The position numbers and the translations under genes are program-made. The notes beneath the pieces are model-generated. The model did no database searches. It was not told the origin of the DNA and saw nothing but the letters and a program-made list of their open reading frames with translations. Of a DNA stretch of 64,000 nt, positions 11,201 through 21,429 are shown one piece after another; within the stretch, counting starts at the first letter, position 1, and each line of letters opens with the position of its first letter. The DNA lies in contig RPFO01000002.1 in the NCBI GenBank assembly GCA_009746045.1, positions 1,277,807 to 1,341,806 on the forward strand, given 5' to 3'. This DNA is from Mesostigma viride. Its lineage: Eukaryota > Streptophyta > Mesostigmatophyceae > Mesostigmatales > Mesostigmataceae.

Positions 11201-11643
11201 GGGGGGCGGGGGCGGATGCAGGGGCGAGCACGGATGGCACCCCCCATCGTCGTATGATCCAGCTGGACACGACCTCCAGCCCGGTCGCACCCGTGCAGAT
11301 GTCACTCAGCGCGGCGGCCTCCCCGACCACGCAGCCCATCTCGCCCAGCCGCAAGTCCTTTGCGGGCGCGAGCAAGGGCGCGGCGGCCACTGAGCCCAAG
11401 TCGTCGAGCATGGAACCTAAGCGGAACGGCGCCAAGTCCGCCCGGGCGGGCGAGAAAGTGGAGCCTGGGGCCGCGCGGAGGATGCTGCAGGGTTTAGTCG
11501 GGCGAGGAGACGGGTATCGGCCGTCGAGCGAGGTGGCTCAGCGGCGGGAGAGCACGGGGGCCGCAGGCAATCCTGCGCGCCACAAGACCAAGGCGCTGGA
11601 TTCGTCTCAGCGGCCGCCCCCGGAGCCCAAGCTCGGGTGGTGA
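8229..11643 (+). CDS. Long disordered cytosolic tail of the membrane protein, last visible exon
   Basis: An open exon of 1,137 codons plus stop, entered through a CACCCACCCAG acceptor whose phase matches the exon ending at 5373. It starts ANGARNAISEALEKRR, a short charged possible helix, then is rich in Ser, Gly, Ala and Pro throughout. A more ordered patch (PWQKFHLLMPMHLTPIKKAV) lies near residues 120-140. There is an acidic run (EEDEEEEDEEG) near residue 235, a near-perfect repeat of about 50 residues around residues 420-520 (9530-9780), and poly-Gly tracts near 11100-11230. Ser-Pro and Arg-x-x-Ser motifs suggest phosphorylation, which is inference. The long minus-strand frame over this exon is a compositional shadow. 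If the join to 5189 is wrong, an ATG at 8185 would give a stand-alone 1,152-residue protein. Confidence 0.6.
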
Positions 11644-11815
11644 TAGGCTCTTTTGATGGTCAAGTAATCAGGGCATGTCTGAACAGGGGTGGCGATAGGC
11701 TCTTTGTCAGGGTCCAGTAATCAGGGCATGTTTGAACATGGGTGGTGATAGGCTCTTTGTCAGGGTCCAGTAGTCAGGGCATCTCCAAGCAGGGCAGATG
11801 ATTGGCTCTATGTGG
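11630..11815 (+). repeat. 60-bp tandem repeat starting at the gene's stop codon
   Basis: Three to four units of about 60 bp containing GGGTGGTGATAGGCTCTTT and CAGGGCATG. The first unit includes the last codons and TGA stop of the upstream gene, so the array begins inside the coding end, as do the donor arrays in the introns. Confidence 0.8.
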
Positions 11816-12451
11816 ATCGTGAGGTCTTCGGGGCACTGGCAGCGCTGGTAATCGACATCGGGTGTTTACGGCTTGACGATGCCTGACGACTCTGTACAGT
11901 GATGAGTATGAGCATGAGCACGTGGGCTGAGGGCATGTCACGGTGTTGTACATCAGTACGTGGCCAGGGTTCTCTTGACCCTACTTGCAGCCGGTCCAAG
12001 GCTATGCACGGTGCCGATATTTTGTACCAATATGTGATGAGAATTGGTCTGATTTGTTTTGCCAGCGGGCACCCATTTGTGGGGTGGCTCAGAGGGGCAC
12101 GGCGCTTTGTGACAATGTGCACAAGCACTATCCTAAAGTAGCTCACTGCAGCTAAGGTCATGCACCTGCTGGGCAGCATCTAATATAGCATGGAGTCCTA
12201 GCGAGCTGGAGTGCCTGCCAGTGATACATGCCATGTAGCTTATGCTTCGTGTGCACATTTTTTATAGTAAGATTATGTACGTATATATAGCCATTTATCG
12301 TTTAATTAACAAATCAACTACCACATAGACTACGTCACCTGATCATAGGCCCTCAGTCGGATGGCATTGGAGTGGAATGGATGGATCGATCTAGCTATCT
12401 AGCTTCGAGTTACAGGTCGCGGGCACCACAGCCCGAATCACGATGGTTGCA
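11816..12451. other. Intergenic, nothing recognised
   Basis: No coding frame, repeat family or structured RNA that I can support. Confidence 0.4.
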
Positions 12452-12464
12452 GAATAATATATAT

Positions 12465-13373
12465 TAAAAATATAATTACTTACTGCAGAGTGAAATCACT
12501 CAAACCAAAGCAAACGCCCAGCTATAAACCTACATACAGAGCCATGTCAAAGCTCTATACTACGATAAGACCAATGGAAACTCCTAACGGGAGGAACCTA
12601 ATAGCCCTGCTGCACCACAAAATCAGCCCGCGTACGGTGGAGCATGATGTCAGCCATGGCCCCGCGAGTCAGCACCACCGACAAGCGCTGACGTCCAATA
12701 TATGACGTCCAGGTCCGCGCCGACCATGGGGCCCGCTGGCCCTCCAGGTCCAGCCGGTCCTCCCGGAGCCGGCAACACTCCTTGAAGAAGGCGGAGGTCA
12801 GGGGCCCCATGGCCCCAAACTCCTCCAGGACATAGGGCACCACACGATGGTGCCCGATCGACGTCGCCCTAGGCCAGAAGCTTGGCCCGCTCCGCCTGGT
12901 CCGCCGTGTTACCTGCCGTGAGGGAGGCCCCAGCCACGTGGCTAAGAGCCAAGGGCCGCGCCACCGAAACGTCAATAAGCAGATGCCGGCCACCCCCCTC
13001 AAAGTCCAGCACCACGATGTCAGGCCGGTGGTTGGGGGGATAGAAGGCAGCGCCATCCGCATCCTCGGACCGGATGTTCGGGTGGGGGAAACCGACCGAA
13101 CCATGGCGAGAACCACCGTCAGGAGGACAGTGTGCAAATACAAATACCAATTCTGATTCTGTTGGCCCCCCATGCAGGCAAGGTAGTGAGTCCCCGTGGG
13201 ATCCAGCGGCTGCCCACAGCTACCACAAGGCCGCCCGGCCGGAACAAGAGGCTGCGGGGCAAATAGCTGGTGCCGGAGCGCCACCGAGTAGTGGCTGGGA
13301 GCTAAGGCGAATGGGGGGGCCATGGGAAGAGCACGAAGGTACGCCGAGCCCATGCACACTCTGCAATGAAAGC
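12465..13373 (-). mobile_element. 5'-truncated R2-like LINE
   Basis: Truncated copy of the LINE at 31255-35026. The 3' end (AATATAATTACTTACTGCAGAG on the + strand, shown in part) and the C-terminal coding region match closely. The minus-strand frame 12598-13428 carries the zinc knuckle CGSCGQPLDPTGTHYLAC. The endonuclease part after it is shifted by small indels. Flanking copies of GAATAATAT(A/G)TAT at 12452-12464 and 13374-13386 are a 12/13 target-site duplication, which sets the ends. Inactive. Confidence 0.85.
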
Positions 13374-13386
13374 GAATAATATGTAT

Positions 13387-14155
13387 GCACATGCATGCAC
13401 GCGTTATTATCGCGGGGGGCGACGGCACCGGGGACGGGGCCTATCGGTCTCCTCTGCTCCGGCCCCGCTCACCGTATGCCACAAGGGCGAGCCCCAGCTG
13501 GTCAACGCCCGCCTCCTCGTGGCCACCTTCCATTCGGTGGAGGGCCACTCGACCTACGCCCTGACAGTGGGCGTCGGTTACGCACCGCACTCTGGCCACC
13601 CTGAACAAGACCGCAAGGACTTCTTTGCTGAGCTGGAGAAACTGGCGAACGGCAGCCTAGCTGGTCGCAACTACCTCGCTCTGCTACTGGACACCACCGC
13701 AACGCTTCCACAAGGTACTGGAGGATGTCAGCACGCCCCCGACGGCGACAGTACGGTCTCCAAAGGCAACACTGCACTTTTTGCTGATTTGCTTACGCCA
13801 TGCGATTTGCGGTGGCTGCCACTCACCCGCTTTCCGCTGCGTCATGATGCTCTGGTCATGCACGCACGTCTCGCCAACTGGCACTGCGCAACGCTGCCTC
13901 GACTATAATAATGTTGTAGTGTGCAAGCCTTATCAAGGATCTGTATTAGCTGCTCGCTCGCACATGATCCCCTTGGTGCGCTTTGCAGATCGATCATCAC
14001 ATTGTCACCGCCCGCATCCGCCTGCGATTCCCCTCGCACTTTCGTAAGCACGTGGCACCACCTGATTTGCGAACACTGCAGCGCTTTGATCCTGAGAAAT
14101 CTGACGAAGAGTGGAGGACCCCCCCCCCCCCCCCAAAAAAAAAAAAAAAAAAAAA
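13387..14155 (+). pseudogene. LINE fragment with APE-type endonuclease domain
   Basis: The frame 13366-13908 reads like the C-terminal half of a LINE apurinic-type endonuclease: VGVGYAPHSGHPEQDRKDFF, then a decayed GDFNA-like site (LLLDTTA). Further on, another frame gives DHHIVTARIRLRF, resembling the SDH motif that closes this domain. Several frameshifts break it. A C17/A22 homopolymer pair follows at 14120-14154. It is probably the 5' part of the LINE whose RT lies at 19802-21290, separated from it by the inverted-repeat element at 14179. Confidence 0.55.
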
Positions 14156-14178
14156 ATCGCCCACAAGCGCGCGGCGGA

Positions 14179-14330
14179 CAGAGTGCAATCATACGCCGTA
14201 TAATACGGTATAATACGGTATAATACGTAATACGCTGGCTTTGAGCGTATGATTCATACGTTATAATACGTTTTAGCGTATAATGACGTATAATACCGTA
14301 TTATACCGTATGATGCCGTGTTTTCCGCGT
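14179..14330 (+). repeat. Left inverted repeat with TATAATACGG units
   Basis: Terminal CAGAGTGCAATC and a subterminal array of TATAATACGG/CGTATAATA units, mirrored at 18740-18837. Confidence 0.8.
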
Positions 14331-14454
14331 TTTTTTTACGTTTTGCGCGGCTAGGATGCCAGAACGACAGGGCAACGATTTGAAGCCACAGATTTCGTAT
14401 CTCTACTATAAGTACTGACCCGTCTGAACTTTCACAATTCGACGCGATCTTATT

Positions 14455-17412
14455 TTGAAATTGTGGTGCACTCTGCCTATTGAATTTTGGAAAACGTTCT
14501 GGTCCCTTCTACACATAGATTTTTACGAATGTATTCTTGAAATTTGGCGGCACGGTAAGGTGAGCGGCAGATGGGCTGAATCTGCGCTTATCTTACTGTA
14601 CAAAAAAGGAGACAAGACTCTATGGAAAAACTACCGCCCAATCCGTCTCCTTACGGTAGCGTACAAAATCATCAGTAAAATAATCCAACGACGCTTATAC
14701 ACCGTCCTAGACTTCCTCATTGGTCCGGAGCAAGTGGGCTTTAGGGCCAATCTCCACATCAACGACAGCATTACCCTCATCATGGACATTGTGGAAAAAG
14801 CCTGGCGCGACGATATAGAGGGTTTCATATTGTTCTGGGATTTTGAAAAAGCCTTTGACCGTATGTGCTGGGAATACCTAGAACACATTCTAACCGCACT
14901 AGGATTTGGCCCACAACTCATGACCGTCATTATGGGTATGATCAAATCCCTGGCTTGGTATTTACTAATAGACGGACACAAGTCAGCGACCGGCGCTAGC
15001 TCACGATCGCTACCACAAGGAGATTGCATGTCCCCTATTCTATTTCTCCTGGCCCACGCAGGACTCTACTGGCTACACCAGAACGATCCTCGCATTCGGG
15101 GCTTCCCGACAGGTAACGGTAAAGGTATATTCCAAACGGCTTATGTGGATGACACAACAAATGTTTGTATCTCTCTGCCTGAAGTGCATGCTGTCATGGA
15201 TAATATCACTACCTATTCTGTTGCCACACAACAACGATGCAATGTGCTCAAGTCCACGGGACTGCATATCGGCAAAACCAACACCCTACGCTACGCCCTC
15301 CCCAACCTGGCTGTGACCTGGGTCAAGCCGGGGGATCACCACCTTTTGCACAATTGTCCCATCGGCTGCACACCCGAGGGACGCTTGGCTGAACAACGTT
15401 CTTTCATGTATGATGAAACCAACCACGTGGGCAAGCTTGCAGGCGTTCTCCTTACCGCAGGGCGCTGGGGGGCCGTCCACCGCATGAGCCTACGAGGGCG
15501 AACCCTGATCGTCAACCAACTGTTGTTCTCTAAGGTCTTGTATTATTGCCAAGCACACCCACCCAATGATGCCACCACACAGCTCATCCAACGCCTTGGC
15601 AGCAATTTTGTCTGGAAACAGAAAGGCTTAATCTCCCACACGGTCCACGGATGGATCAACAGAGAGATGTCCTTCATGTCATGGGTGCACGGGGGCCTCG
15701 GGCTCCACAACATACAATGGCGTCTGTGGTCGCTGTATGCTAAACAAGTGATATCCGTTTTTATGGGAGTTAACACACACCCTGGCTGCATGCTTGCACG
15801 TGAAACGCTAGCCTCTCTTTCCACCCATGCTAGTGGCACCTCGTGGCAACTGGGGGCGGGCATACTGGGCAGCACCCTTATTTCGTACAAAGGACTCCCA
15901 TGGTACTGGCAGCGCATATGGACAGGTTACAATAAGCTCAAGCCGGGTCGCCTAGTCTTTCCTACTACTCGAGAGGAGGTGGCACGGCAGCCACTCTTTT
16001 TTAATGACTTAATCACAGACGCTACTAACAAGCCCCTCGGCACTCTCCACGGACACAACCCGTATGATGGCTTTCTGCGCGCGTCACCGCCGATTGTCAG
16101 GGTGCTGGACCTCTACCTGGGGCACGGCGCTACGTATCGACGGCTCAGCTACGACGAGGTCAGCACTTGGGTCTCCCACATGCCCTCCCTGCAAGCGTGG
16201 CAAACTCTTATAAGTGCGATACCAGCTGCGTGGCATGCATTGATGACTGCCCCACGCAAGCCAATTATAACCGGCGACTGGGTTAGCTTCTACGCCGACG
16301 GAGTCACGCCTGCGTGCAAGGGTTTAGTCGTGACGGTTCTGCCACATGAGGGGCTCCAACTACAACTGCTGGAAGCTATTTCTGGCCACAATGGGTGTCT
16401 GTATCAACTATCCACCTTATATGCGTACACGCCAGCTTCCCAGTGTCACCGCATACGCGTAGTCCCATGGTCTGTGCCAAGATCTTGCATGATCCAGCCG
16501 GACCCATTATCCCCGGTTGAGAGCATTACATGGCTACACGTGGGCAACACACGGCTCGATCTACTACATCTGGACCCGGTTGAATTTGGATGGGTCTTAA
16601 CCAAGGGGGACATCAGAACCAGCAAATGTATCTTTGAGTACACCGCAGATTGGGGTTATGATATCTTGTTGCATACGTACCATCAGCCCCATCCGGGCCG
16701 AGCCCGCTGGGGAATACATTGGCCGGGCTACACTTGGGTTAAGATGATTACCCTGGCGGTAGACCACCCTCTCGTGGACCGCAGGGCCACTGATGTACAA
16801 CATCTTTTGATGCATAGGGCGATAGGGGTCTGCGCTACGCTCCACGAGCGTTTTGGTCATGATGCATCATGCCTGTGCACGCACCCTAGTGAAACCATTG
16901 AGCACAGGTTTCTTTTCTGTAATCTCCCTGGGGTTTGGACGTGGCTCATTAACATCTGGGCCGCATGGACGGCATCGCCACCCACTCTCCCAATTAGCGT
17001 GCGTACCATCATTTTCGGTATTGCTGGCACACCAGGGACCGAGCTTTCAGTTTCCCAAGCAGAATGGATATGGCTACGCACTACTATGCTATACGCGATC
17101 TGGACCATACGCAACGAGACAGTCTTTAATGTCCGCGAGGAGTATACCCGCGGCGGCGTAGTCCGGCGCTTTATATACCTATGGAATGCGGCTATGCGCC
17201 GCTACTGGCTGTTAGCTCAGGAACAACACAGGGTGTGGGACCCAGGGCCCAATAACGACAAGCCCAGCCCGCTCCAGCTTTTTCATGATCTACTGGGCCG
17301 TAATCAGGTATTCACCAGTATGCCTCATGGCGACATTACTCAGGTCCAATGGCTTCCCTGGTCTAGCCTTTCACCTGTCACCGCCACACGTGTGTGTGCC
17401 CACCTTAATTAG
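14455..17412 (+). CDS. LINE reverse transcriptase with zf-RVT domain, 5'-truncated but open
   Basis: Retroelement ORF2 product: target-primed reverse transcription. One uninterrupted frame of 985 codons begins at the RT domain; the endonuclease is missing because of 5' truncation. Motifs seen: LYKKGDKTLWKNYRPIRLL at entry, FEKAFDRMCWEYLE (motif A Asp), LPQGDCMSPILF (motif B), YVDDTT (catalytic YxDD). The C-terminus has a Cys/His cluster CLCTHPSETIEHRFLFC, the zf-RVT type common in plant L1-like elements. The first residues derive from the target site, so there is no true start. The unbroken frame indicates recent insertion. Target-site duplication AAATTGTGGTGCAC lies at 14458-14471 and 17507-17520. 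Confidence 0.9.
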   Translation: MKLWCTLPIEFWKTFWSLLHIDFYECILEIWRHGKVSGRWAESALILLYKKGDKTLWKNYRPIRLLTVAYKIISKIIQRRLYTVLDFLIGPEQVGFRANLHINDSITLIMDIVEKAWRDDIEGFILFWDFEKAFDRMCWEYLEHILTALGFGPQLMTVIMGMIKSLAWYLLIDGHKSATGASSRSLPQGDCMSPILFLLAHAGLYWLHQNDPRIRGFPTGNGKGIFQTAYVDDTTNVCISLPEVHAVMDNITTYSVATQQRCNVLKSTGLHIGKTNTLRYALPNLAVTWVKPGDHHLLHNCPIGCTPEGRLAEQRSFMYDETNHVGKLAGVLLTAGRWGAVHRMSLRGRTLIVNQLLFSKVLYYCQAHPPNDATTQLIQRLGSNFVWKQKGLISHTVHGWINREMSFMSWVHGGLGLHNIQWRLWSLYAKQVISVFMGVNTHPGCMLARETLASLSTHASGTSWQLGAGILGSTLISYKGLPWYWQRIWTGYNKLKPGRLVFPTTREEVARQPLFFNDLITDATNKPLGTLHGHNPYDGFLRASPPIVRVLDLYLGHGATYRRLSYDEVSTWVSHMPSLQAWQTLISAIPAAWHALMTAPRKPIITGDWVSFYADGVTPACKGLVVTVLPHEGLQLQLLEAISGHNGCLYQLSTLYAYTPASQCHRIRVVPWSVPRSCMIQPDPLSPVESITWLHVGNTRLDLLHLDPVEFGWVLTKGDIRTSKCIFEYTADWGYDILLHTYHQPHPGRARWGIHWPGYTWVKMITLAVDHPLVDRRATDVQHLLMHRAIGVCATLHERFGHDASCLCTHPSETIEHRFLFCNLPGVWTWLINIWAAWTASPPTLPISVRTIIFGIAGTPGTELSVSQAEWIWLRTTMLYAIWTIRNETVFNVREEYTRGGVVRRFIYLWNAAMRRYWLLAQEQHRVWDPGPNNDKPSPLQLFHDLLGRNQVFTSMPHGDITQVQWLPWSSLSPVTATRVCAHLN

Positions 17413-17508
17413 GATTCGCTGATACTCATTTCCCCTCTCACCTCTTTGGTCCATAATTGGCTAATAAAATATACCCATTTCCCCGAAAAAAAAAAAAAAA
17501 AAAAAAAA
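14472..17508 (+). mobile_element. 5'-truncated L1-like LINE with poly(A)
   Basis: Insertion bounded by the 14-bp direct repeat AAATTGTGGTGCAC and ending in about 23 A residues at 17486-17508. The target is the transposon motif GAAATTGTGGTGCAC found also near 6200 and, inverted, near 47300. Confidence 0.9.
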
Positions 17509-18430
17509 ATTGTGGTGCACAGTGCGCGCACCGCGGAGGTGGCCATGGCGACGTGCGTTCCGTTAAAATATGGCTAATCCGGCGGGCGACAGGCGAAAAA
17601 ATTAAGCCGATGGTTAAAAGTGATGTTCTATTATGATGTTTCATAGCAAGATCTGCACTATTTGCAAATTCGCTGCCTTTGTTGGTACAGATTTGCACGG
17701 GGGTCTCATCCAACAATTTGGCCGCGATGAATAATCTAGCATGTGTGCCTGCGACGGTAGAACTCGATATTCGTGGGTTATTTTGATGCAGCAAGAGCCG
17801 TTTAGTAACGGACACCATGAAAATAACCTAAGCATCTTCGATCTGCGGCCATTTCCTGTCATTTCTAAAATGATTTCGTTCAGGCCTGCGCGATCCGCGG
17901 TTAATCCATCCATGGCTGGCTGGCTTTTCTTGCGCGCCTGGGTAGGAAATAATGCCGGCCGTGGTACGTTGATTTGCCGCATGTCACCGCCCAGTCTGTT
18001 TGCGCTCTTAATGAACCTGGCATGAAACTTTTTGCGCCGTTTCTGGGTTTTTCTTGCTATTTTGTTCTCCACTTGTTGCAGTTGTGCTATCAGATTTTCC
18101 GCAGCTTTCAATGGTTTTCCTTACGCTACGTATGCCATGCTTCCTAAAGCTACCCAGAATTGATCGGGCAGTTATCTGGCTTTGCTACGCTTCCTGTATG
18201 GAGGTTTTCACACGGTAGACATTCTATATTGCGTAGTCAAGGACCCTAGCTGCCTGGGAGCGGCATCACCGTTGCAAGGAGCTGGCGAGCTCATAGACGC
18301 CTGTCATGCTCTTCAGCCTGCTGGAAAACAAGGTTGTTGTATGGAAGGTGAGAATATGTGAGTTACTTATTATCACATCCCCACCTGTTTAGCCATGTTT
18401 AACATGTTGGCCCCTTGCTGGCCCACTGCA
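17509..18430. mobile_element. Partial third copy of the TTAA transposon
   Basis: Aligns with about 6197-7080: GGAGGTGGCCATGGCGACG, the small-protein frame, and the 64-bp identical block at 18229-18292. It lacks the GGGGTCCGG ends and sits inside the 14179-18837 inverted repeats, so the two element types share internal DNA. Confidence 0.75.
17641..18111 (-). CDS. Transposon-encoded conserved small protein, second copy
   Basis: A 156-residue frame aligning with 6448-6801 over its first 100 residues (LIAQLQQV, KIA..T.KRR.K.HAR, GGDMRQ, PTQARKKSQ, MDGLTAD). The C-terminal part continues further than in the first copy. No catalytic motif or known domain is recognised. Whether it is still expressed cannot be told. 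Confidence 0.4.
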   Translation of the reverse strand: MKAAENLIAQLQQVENKIARKTQKRRKKFHARFIKSANRLGGDMRQINVPRPALFPTQARKKSQPAMDGLTADRAGLNEIILEMTGNGRRSKMLRLFSWCPLLNGSCCIKITHEYRVLPSQAHMLDYSSRPNCWMRPPCKSVPTKAANLQIVQILL

Positions 18431-18837
18431 CGGTCCCCTAGTTATTGCTGGCCTTTTTACCATATATAATTACTTGCATCAAAGTGAAGGCACCCAAGTA
18501 AACATAACCAATATAAAGCCACATATATACAGTTATACACATACACACAATTATGCATGCGCACGTTTACACTCTCAGTATTACATGCAATATATCGATC
18601 GTGTCCACAATATCCACCGTATAGAGTATAGCCGAGGGTAGGGCAACCTTGGATTATGTCCAAAACAGTGTTAAAAACATGTGGATTGATGGTGGGTGTC
18701 TTAAAATGTGTAAAATCAGAGTATTCTGAGTGTGTCCGTACGAAAACGTATAATACCGTATTATACCGTATTATACCGTATTATACATTATACTCCACCG
18801 TGACCGTATAACGCGTATAACGTACGATTGCACTCTG

Positions 18838-19800
18838 GGCCGGCGGAGGAGTTCGAACGTCGACACGCTGGACATCCCAGCCAGCCATGCCCTGCTCGGC
18901 CCACTGCATGCCGGCCTGGCATCTGCCCTTCGGCACCTCGCTGGCAATCGCTGCCAGGGCAGGGCAGGGACCCTGCTAGCTGCCCCCTTGCCGCCCTCCC
19001 CGCTTCATTAATCACCACCAGCCCGGCTGCACCGGCTCCACGCTCAGACTCATCCAGGCCCGGCAAGCCCTGCGAGACAACCGCAACCCCGCCTGCGCTA
19101 CGCCCGCCTCATGAAGGAAGAATACCACTCGGCCATCCGGCAGGCCTGTCACCGGTGACAAAGGAGCAGGAGGACCTCCATGTCCGCGAATACTTCGCCC
19201 ATGCACCTCAAGGACCAGCACGACAAGCACGCCGGGATCCGCCTGCGCCACGCCCAACAGCCAGCCAGCGGCACGCAGCAGGCGCCGGGCGCCGGACCGC
19301 TCAGACTCTGGCTCACCGCAGCAGCAGCTCGGGACCCGTGGTAATCCTCCCAAGTGCTGGTCCCGGCTGCTCGGCGCCCCCCCGCCGCCTCCGCCGCTTA
19401 CATGGCCCTCTGGCGGTCGCCCGCCTGGTGCCTGCAGCGGGCATACCTGCGCCGTCCACACCGGCCAGGCGGCCACCCGCTGCGGAGCAGGACTACACGT
19501 ACCCGCCCCTGACAGAACCCCTGGCCGACGGCCAACGACTGAGCTACGGCCACCGAGACTCTTGAAATCTACTGTACGTACGCACCACCGGCCGGGCCAA
19601 GCAACTCCGCTTCTACGCCGCCGCGGTAGGACCTAAGGCCAGCTCCCCACCCCAGGGATTAGACTAGCTGACGGCGCTCACAGGTTTCCTGCTTGACGTC
19701 TGCAACCAAATCTAAGTTGCCGACGTGCCGCCGATTCCTGAGGGGCAATGCTCACAGCTACCGTATAATGACTATGCTGAGCTAATATGCTAGCTTGATG
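18838..19800 (+). pseudogene. Decayed LINE sequence between endonuclease and RT
   Basis: Frames here are broken and Pro/Arg/Ala-rich. Pieces such as IQARQALRDNR and TKEQEDLHVREYFA look like the linker upstream of a LINE RT. The RT entry motif appears just after 19820. Assignment rests on position. Confidence 0.35.
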
Positions 19801-19801
19801 C

Positions 19802-21410
19802 CTAAATAGACGTACTTATACTGCTGTACAAGAAGGGCTCTGCTGCTGACCCCGGTAACTACCGGGGTGTCTGCCTCCAGAGCGCCGCGCTGAAGGTCTT
19901 CATGCGCATGATGCTGCACAGGCTCCGCGCCGCGCTGGACCCACACCTGGGTGAGTCTCAGATGGGTTTCCGTAGTGGTCGTAACACTGTCATGGCTGTG
20001 TTTGTCGCGCGCCGGTTGATGGAGGAGGTGCGTCGCCTTCCCCCTGACAGTTTGCCGCTGGTCCTCATTTTTGTTGACTATATCAAGGCCTTTGACACGG
20101 TCCTCTGGGAGGCTCTTTGGGCCATCCTAGCTCTGGACCGCGTGCCACCAGCGTTTATTGCTGCCATTCGCCGACTGTATGAGGGCTCACAGGCAGTAGT
20201 GCGGACTGCGGAAGGCACCACCCCACCATTCCCCCTTCACCACGGGGTGTGGCAAGGTTGTGTCCTGTCTCCATACCTGTTCATTATTGTCGTGGACCAC
20301 GTCATGCGCCAGGCACGTGCGCGCTTTACTGCTCTTAAGGGGTTCGAGCCAGGCTTGGACATCCTTAACGAGCGTGGGCACGGCGGGGTTAGCACGGGTT
20401 ACCGCCTGGCTGACCTGATTTACGCGGACGACACCACCCTCATCGCGCGCCCCGAGCACATTCAGACCTGGCTGGACTGTCTGGGCCTGGAGGCGAGGGC
20501 GGTGGGGTTGGAGATTAGTGTCAAAACTGAGGCGATGGTGATTGGGGCCTCCAGTCGCCCACCGCTGCCGCGCCTGCTAGACGGGACGGAGGTCCCACTC
20601 CGCGACCGCTTCAAGCTGTTGGGGAGTTGGCTTCCGGACACTGCCGACGATGTGGACACCCGCATCGGCCTTTCCTGGGCCAAGCTCCGTTCGCTCAACA
20701 CCTACTGGCGCTCCAAGGGCCTGGACGAGCACCGCAAGCGCATGCTCTTCAAGGTCCTCGTCCTCACGGTGCTCACGTATGGCGCCGAGGCATGGACACT
20801 CACGGCAACACTGGCAGCCAAGCTAGACGGCACGGTAACCCGGATGCTCCGACAGGTCCTGAATGTCGGGTTTTCTCAGCGTAGGTCCTTAGAGTCTTTG
20901 TATCACGGTATGCCGCGTATTTCGGACGAGATTAGACAGCGTAGGATAGCATTTGTAGGACATCTTGCTCGCACCAGCCAGGTCGACACCGCCCTTGGTC
21001 TGGCCGGTCCCCAGCGGCTCGGCCAACCGGGGCGGCACATTTTGACCTGGCCTGGCCCCAAGAACATTCCTAAAAAGGTAGGGAAACATGCCATGACCTA
21101 TACCCAGATGTTGCTGGACGACCTAGTGGTCCCAGCCCAGTTTGAGTACCGCATCCACTCTCTCTCCCGTCTTTGGACTGCCATGCAGGACAAGGAGCGG
21201 TGGAAGAAGATTGTCAAGGCACACCCGCCCGACCCTGTGGGCAAGCCACCTCCCCCCAAGCGGAGGAGGCGTTTTGATGAGTAGTGTAGTTAGGCTTTTC
21301 TAGATAGAGTTAGGATAGTTCGATCACGCGGCTTCCTCCACCCCATCCATCATGAAATATGTGCTACATGACCTCCCCACGGAGGCATGTTATAATTTAA
21401 TTTTTAATTT
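19802..21410 (+). mobile_element. APE-type LINE, RT part and 3' end
   Basis: Contains the RT frame and a 3' region ending in CTCCCCACGGAGG (a short hairpin) and AATTTAATTTTTAATTT. The same 3' end recurs inverted at 40544-40640 and about 37883-37990. The hairpin resembles that of the ORF1-only elements at 38476-45340. Confidence 0.85.
19902..21284 (+). CDS. LINE reverse transcriptase, N-terminally incomplete
   Basis: A 460-codon frame with the RT core: MGFRSGRNTVMAVF, FVDYIKAFDTVLWE (motif A), HGVWQGCVLSPYLF (motif B, with QG), YADDTTLIA (catalytic YADD), and the thumb/C-terminal pattern LTYGAEAWTLT. It ends in a basic tail PPPPKRRRRFDE. The RT entry motif (LYKKGSAADPGNYRGVCL) lies just upstream at 19822-19878, so the listed ATG is internal and an early frame break removed the start. 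A second, truncated copy of its C-terminal half lies at 40544-41273. Probably inactive, since the endonuclease half (13387-14155) is broken and displaced. Confidence 0.85.
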   Translation: MRMMLHRLRAALDPHLGESQMGFRSGRNTVMAVFVARRLMEEVRRLPPDSLPLVLIFVDYIKAFDTVLWEALWAILALDRVPPAFIAAIRRLYEGSQAVVRTAEGTTPPFPLHHGVWQGCVLSPYLFIIVVDHVMRQARARFTALKGFEPGLDILNERGHGGVSTGYRLADLIYADDTTLIARPEHIQTWLDCLGLEARAVGLEISVKTEAMVIGASSRPPLPRLLDGTEVPLRDRFKLLGSWLPDTADDVDTRIGLSWAKLRSLNTYWRSKGLDEHRKRMLFKVLVLTVLTYGAEAWTLTATLAAKLDGTVTRMLRQVLNVGFSQRRSLESLYHGMPRISDEIRQRRIAFVGHLARTSQVDTALGLAGPQRLGQPGRHILTWPGPKNIPKKVGKHAMTYTQMLLDDLVVPAQFEYRIHSLSRLWTAMQDKERWKKIVKAHPPDPVGKPPPPKRRRRFDE

Positions 21411-21429
21411 TATACTGCCTAAGCTGTCC

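Larger units (their letters stand above)
14179..18837. mobile_element. 4.66-kb element with long terminal inverted repeats
   Basis: Left end CAGAGTGCAATCATACG followed by TATAATACGG repeats; right end is the inverse, CGTACGATTGCACTCTG preceded by the same TATAATACGG-type repeats (18740-18837). Flanks GCGCGGCGGA (14169-14178) and GGCCGGCGGA (18838-18847) agree at 8 of 10 positions, a plausible 10-bp target duplication as in Mutator-like elements. No transposase is visible. It carries a LINE (14472-17508) and a stretch homologous to the TTAA transposon (17509-18430). Confidence 0.65.

Noticed and set aside
14472-17412. Host origin for the 985-codon frame
   Set aside because: RT and zf-RVT motifs, poly(A) tail and a target-site duplication show a LINE.
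18828-19565. 245-codon frame as a host gene
   Set aside because: Pro/Ala/Arg-biased, no motif, and it lies inside the split LINE.
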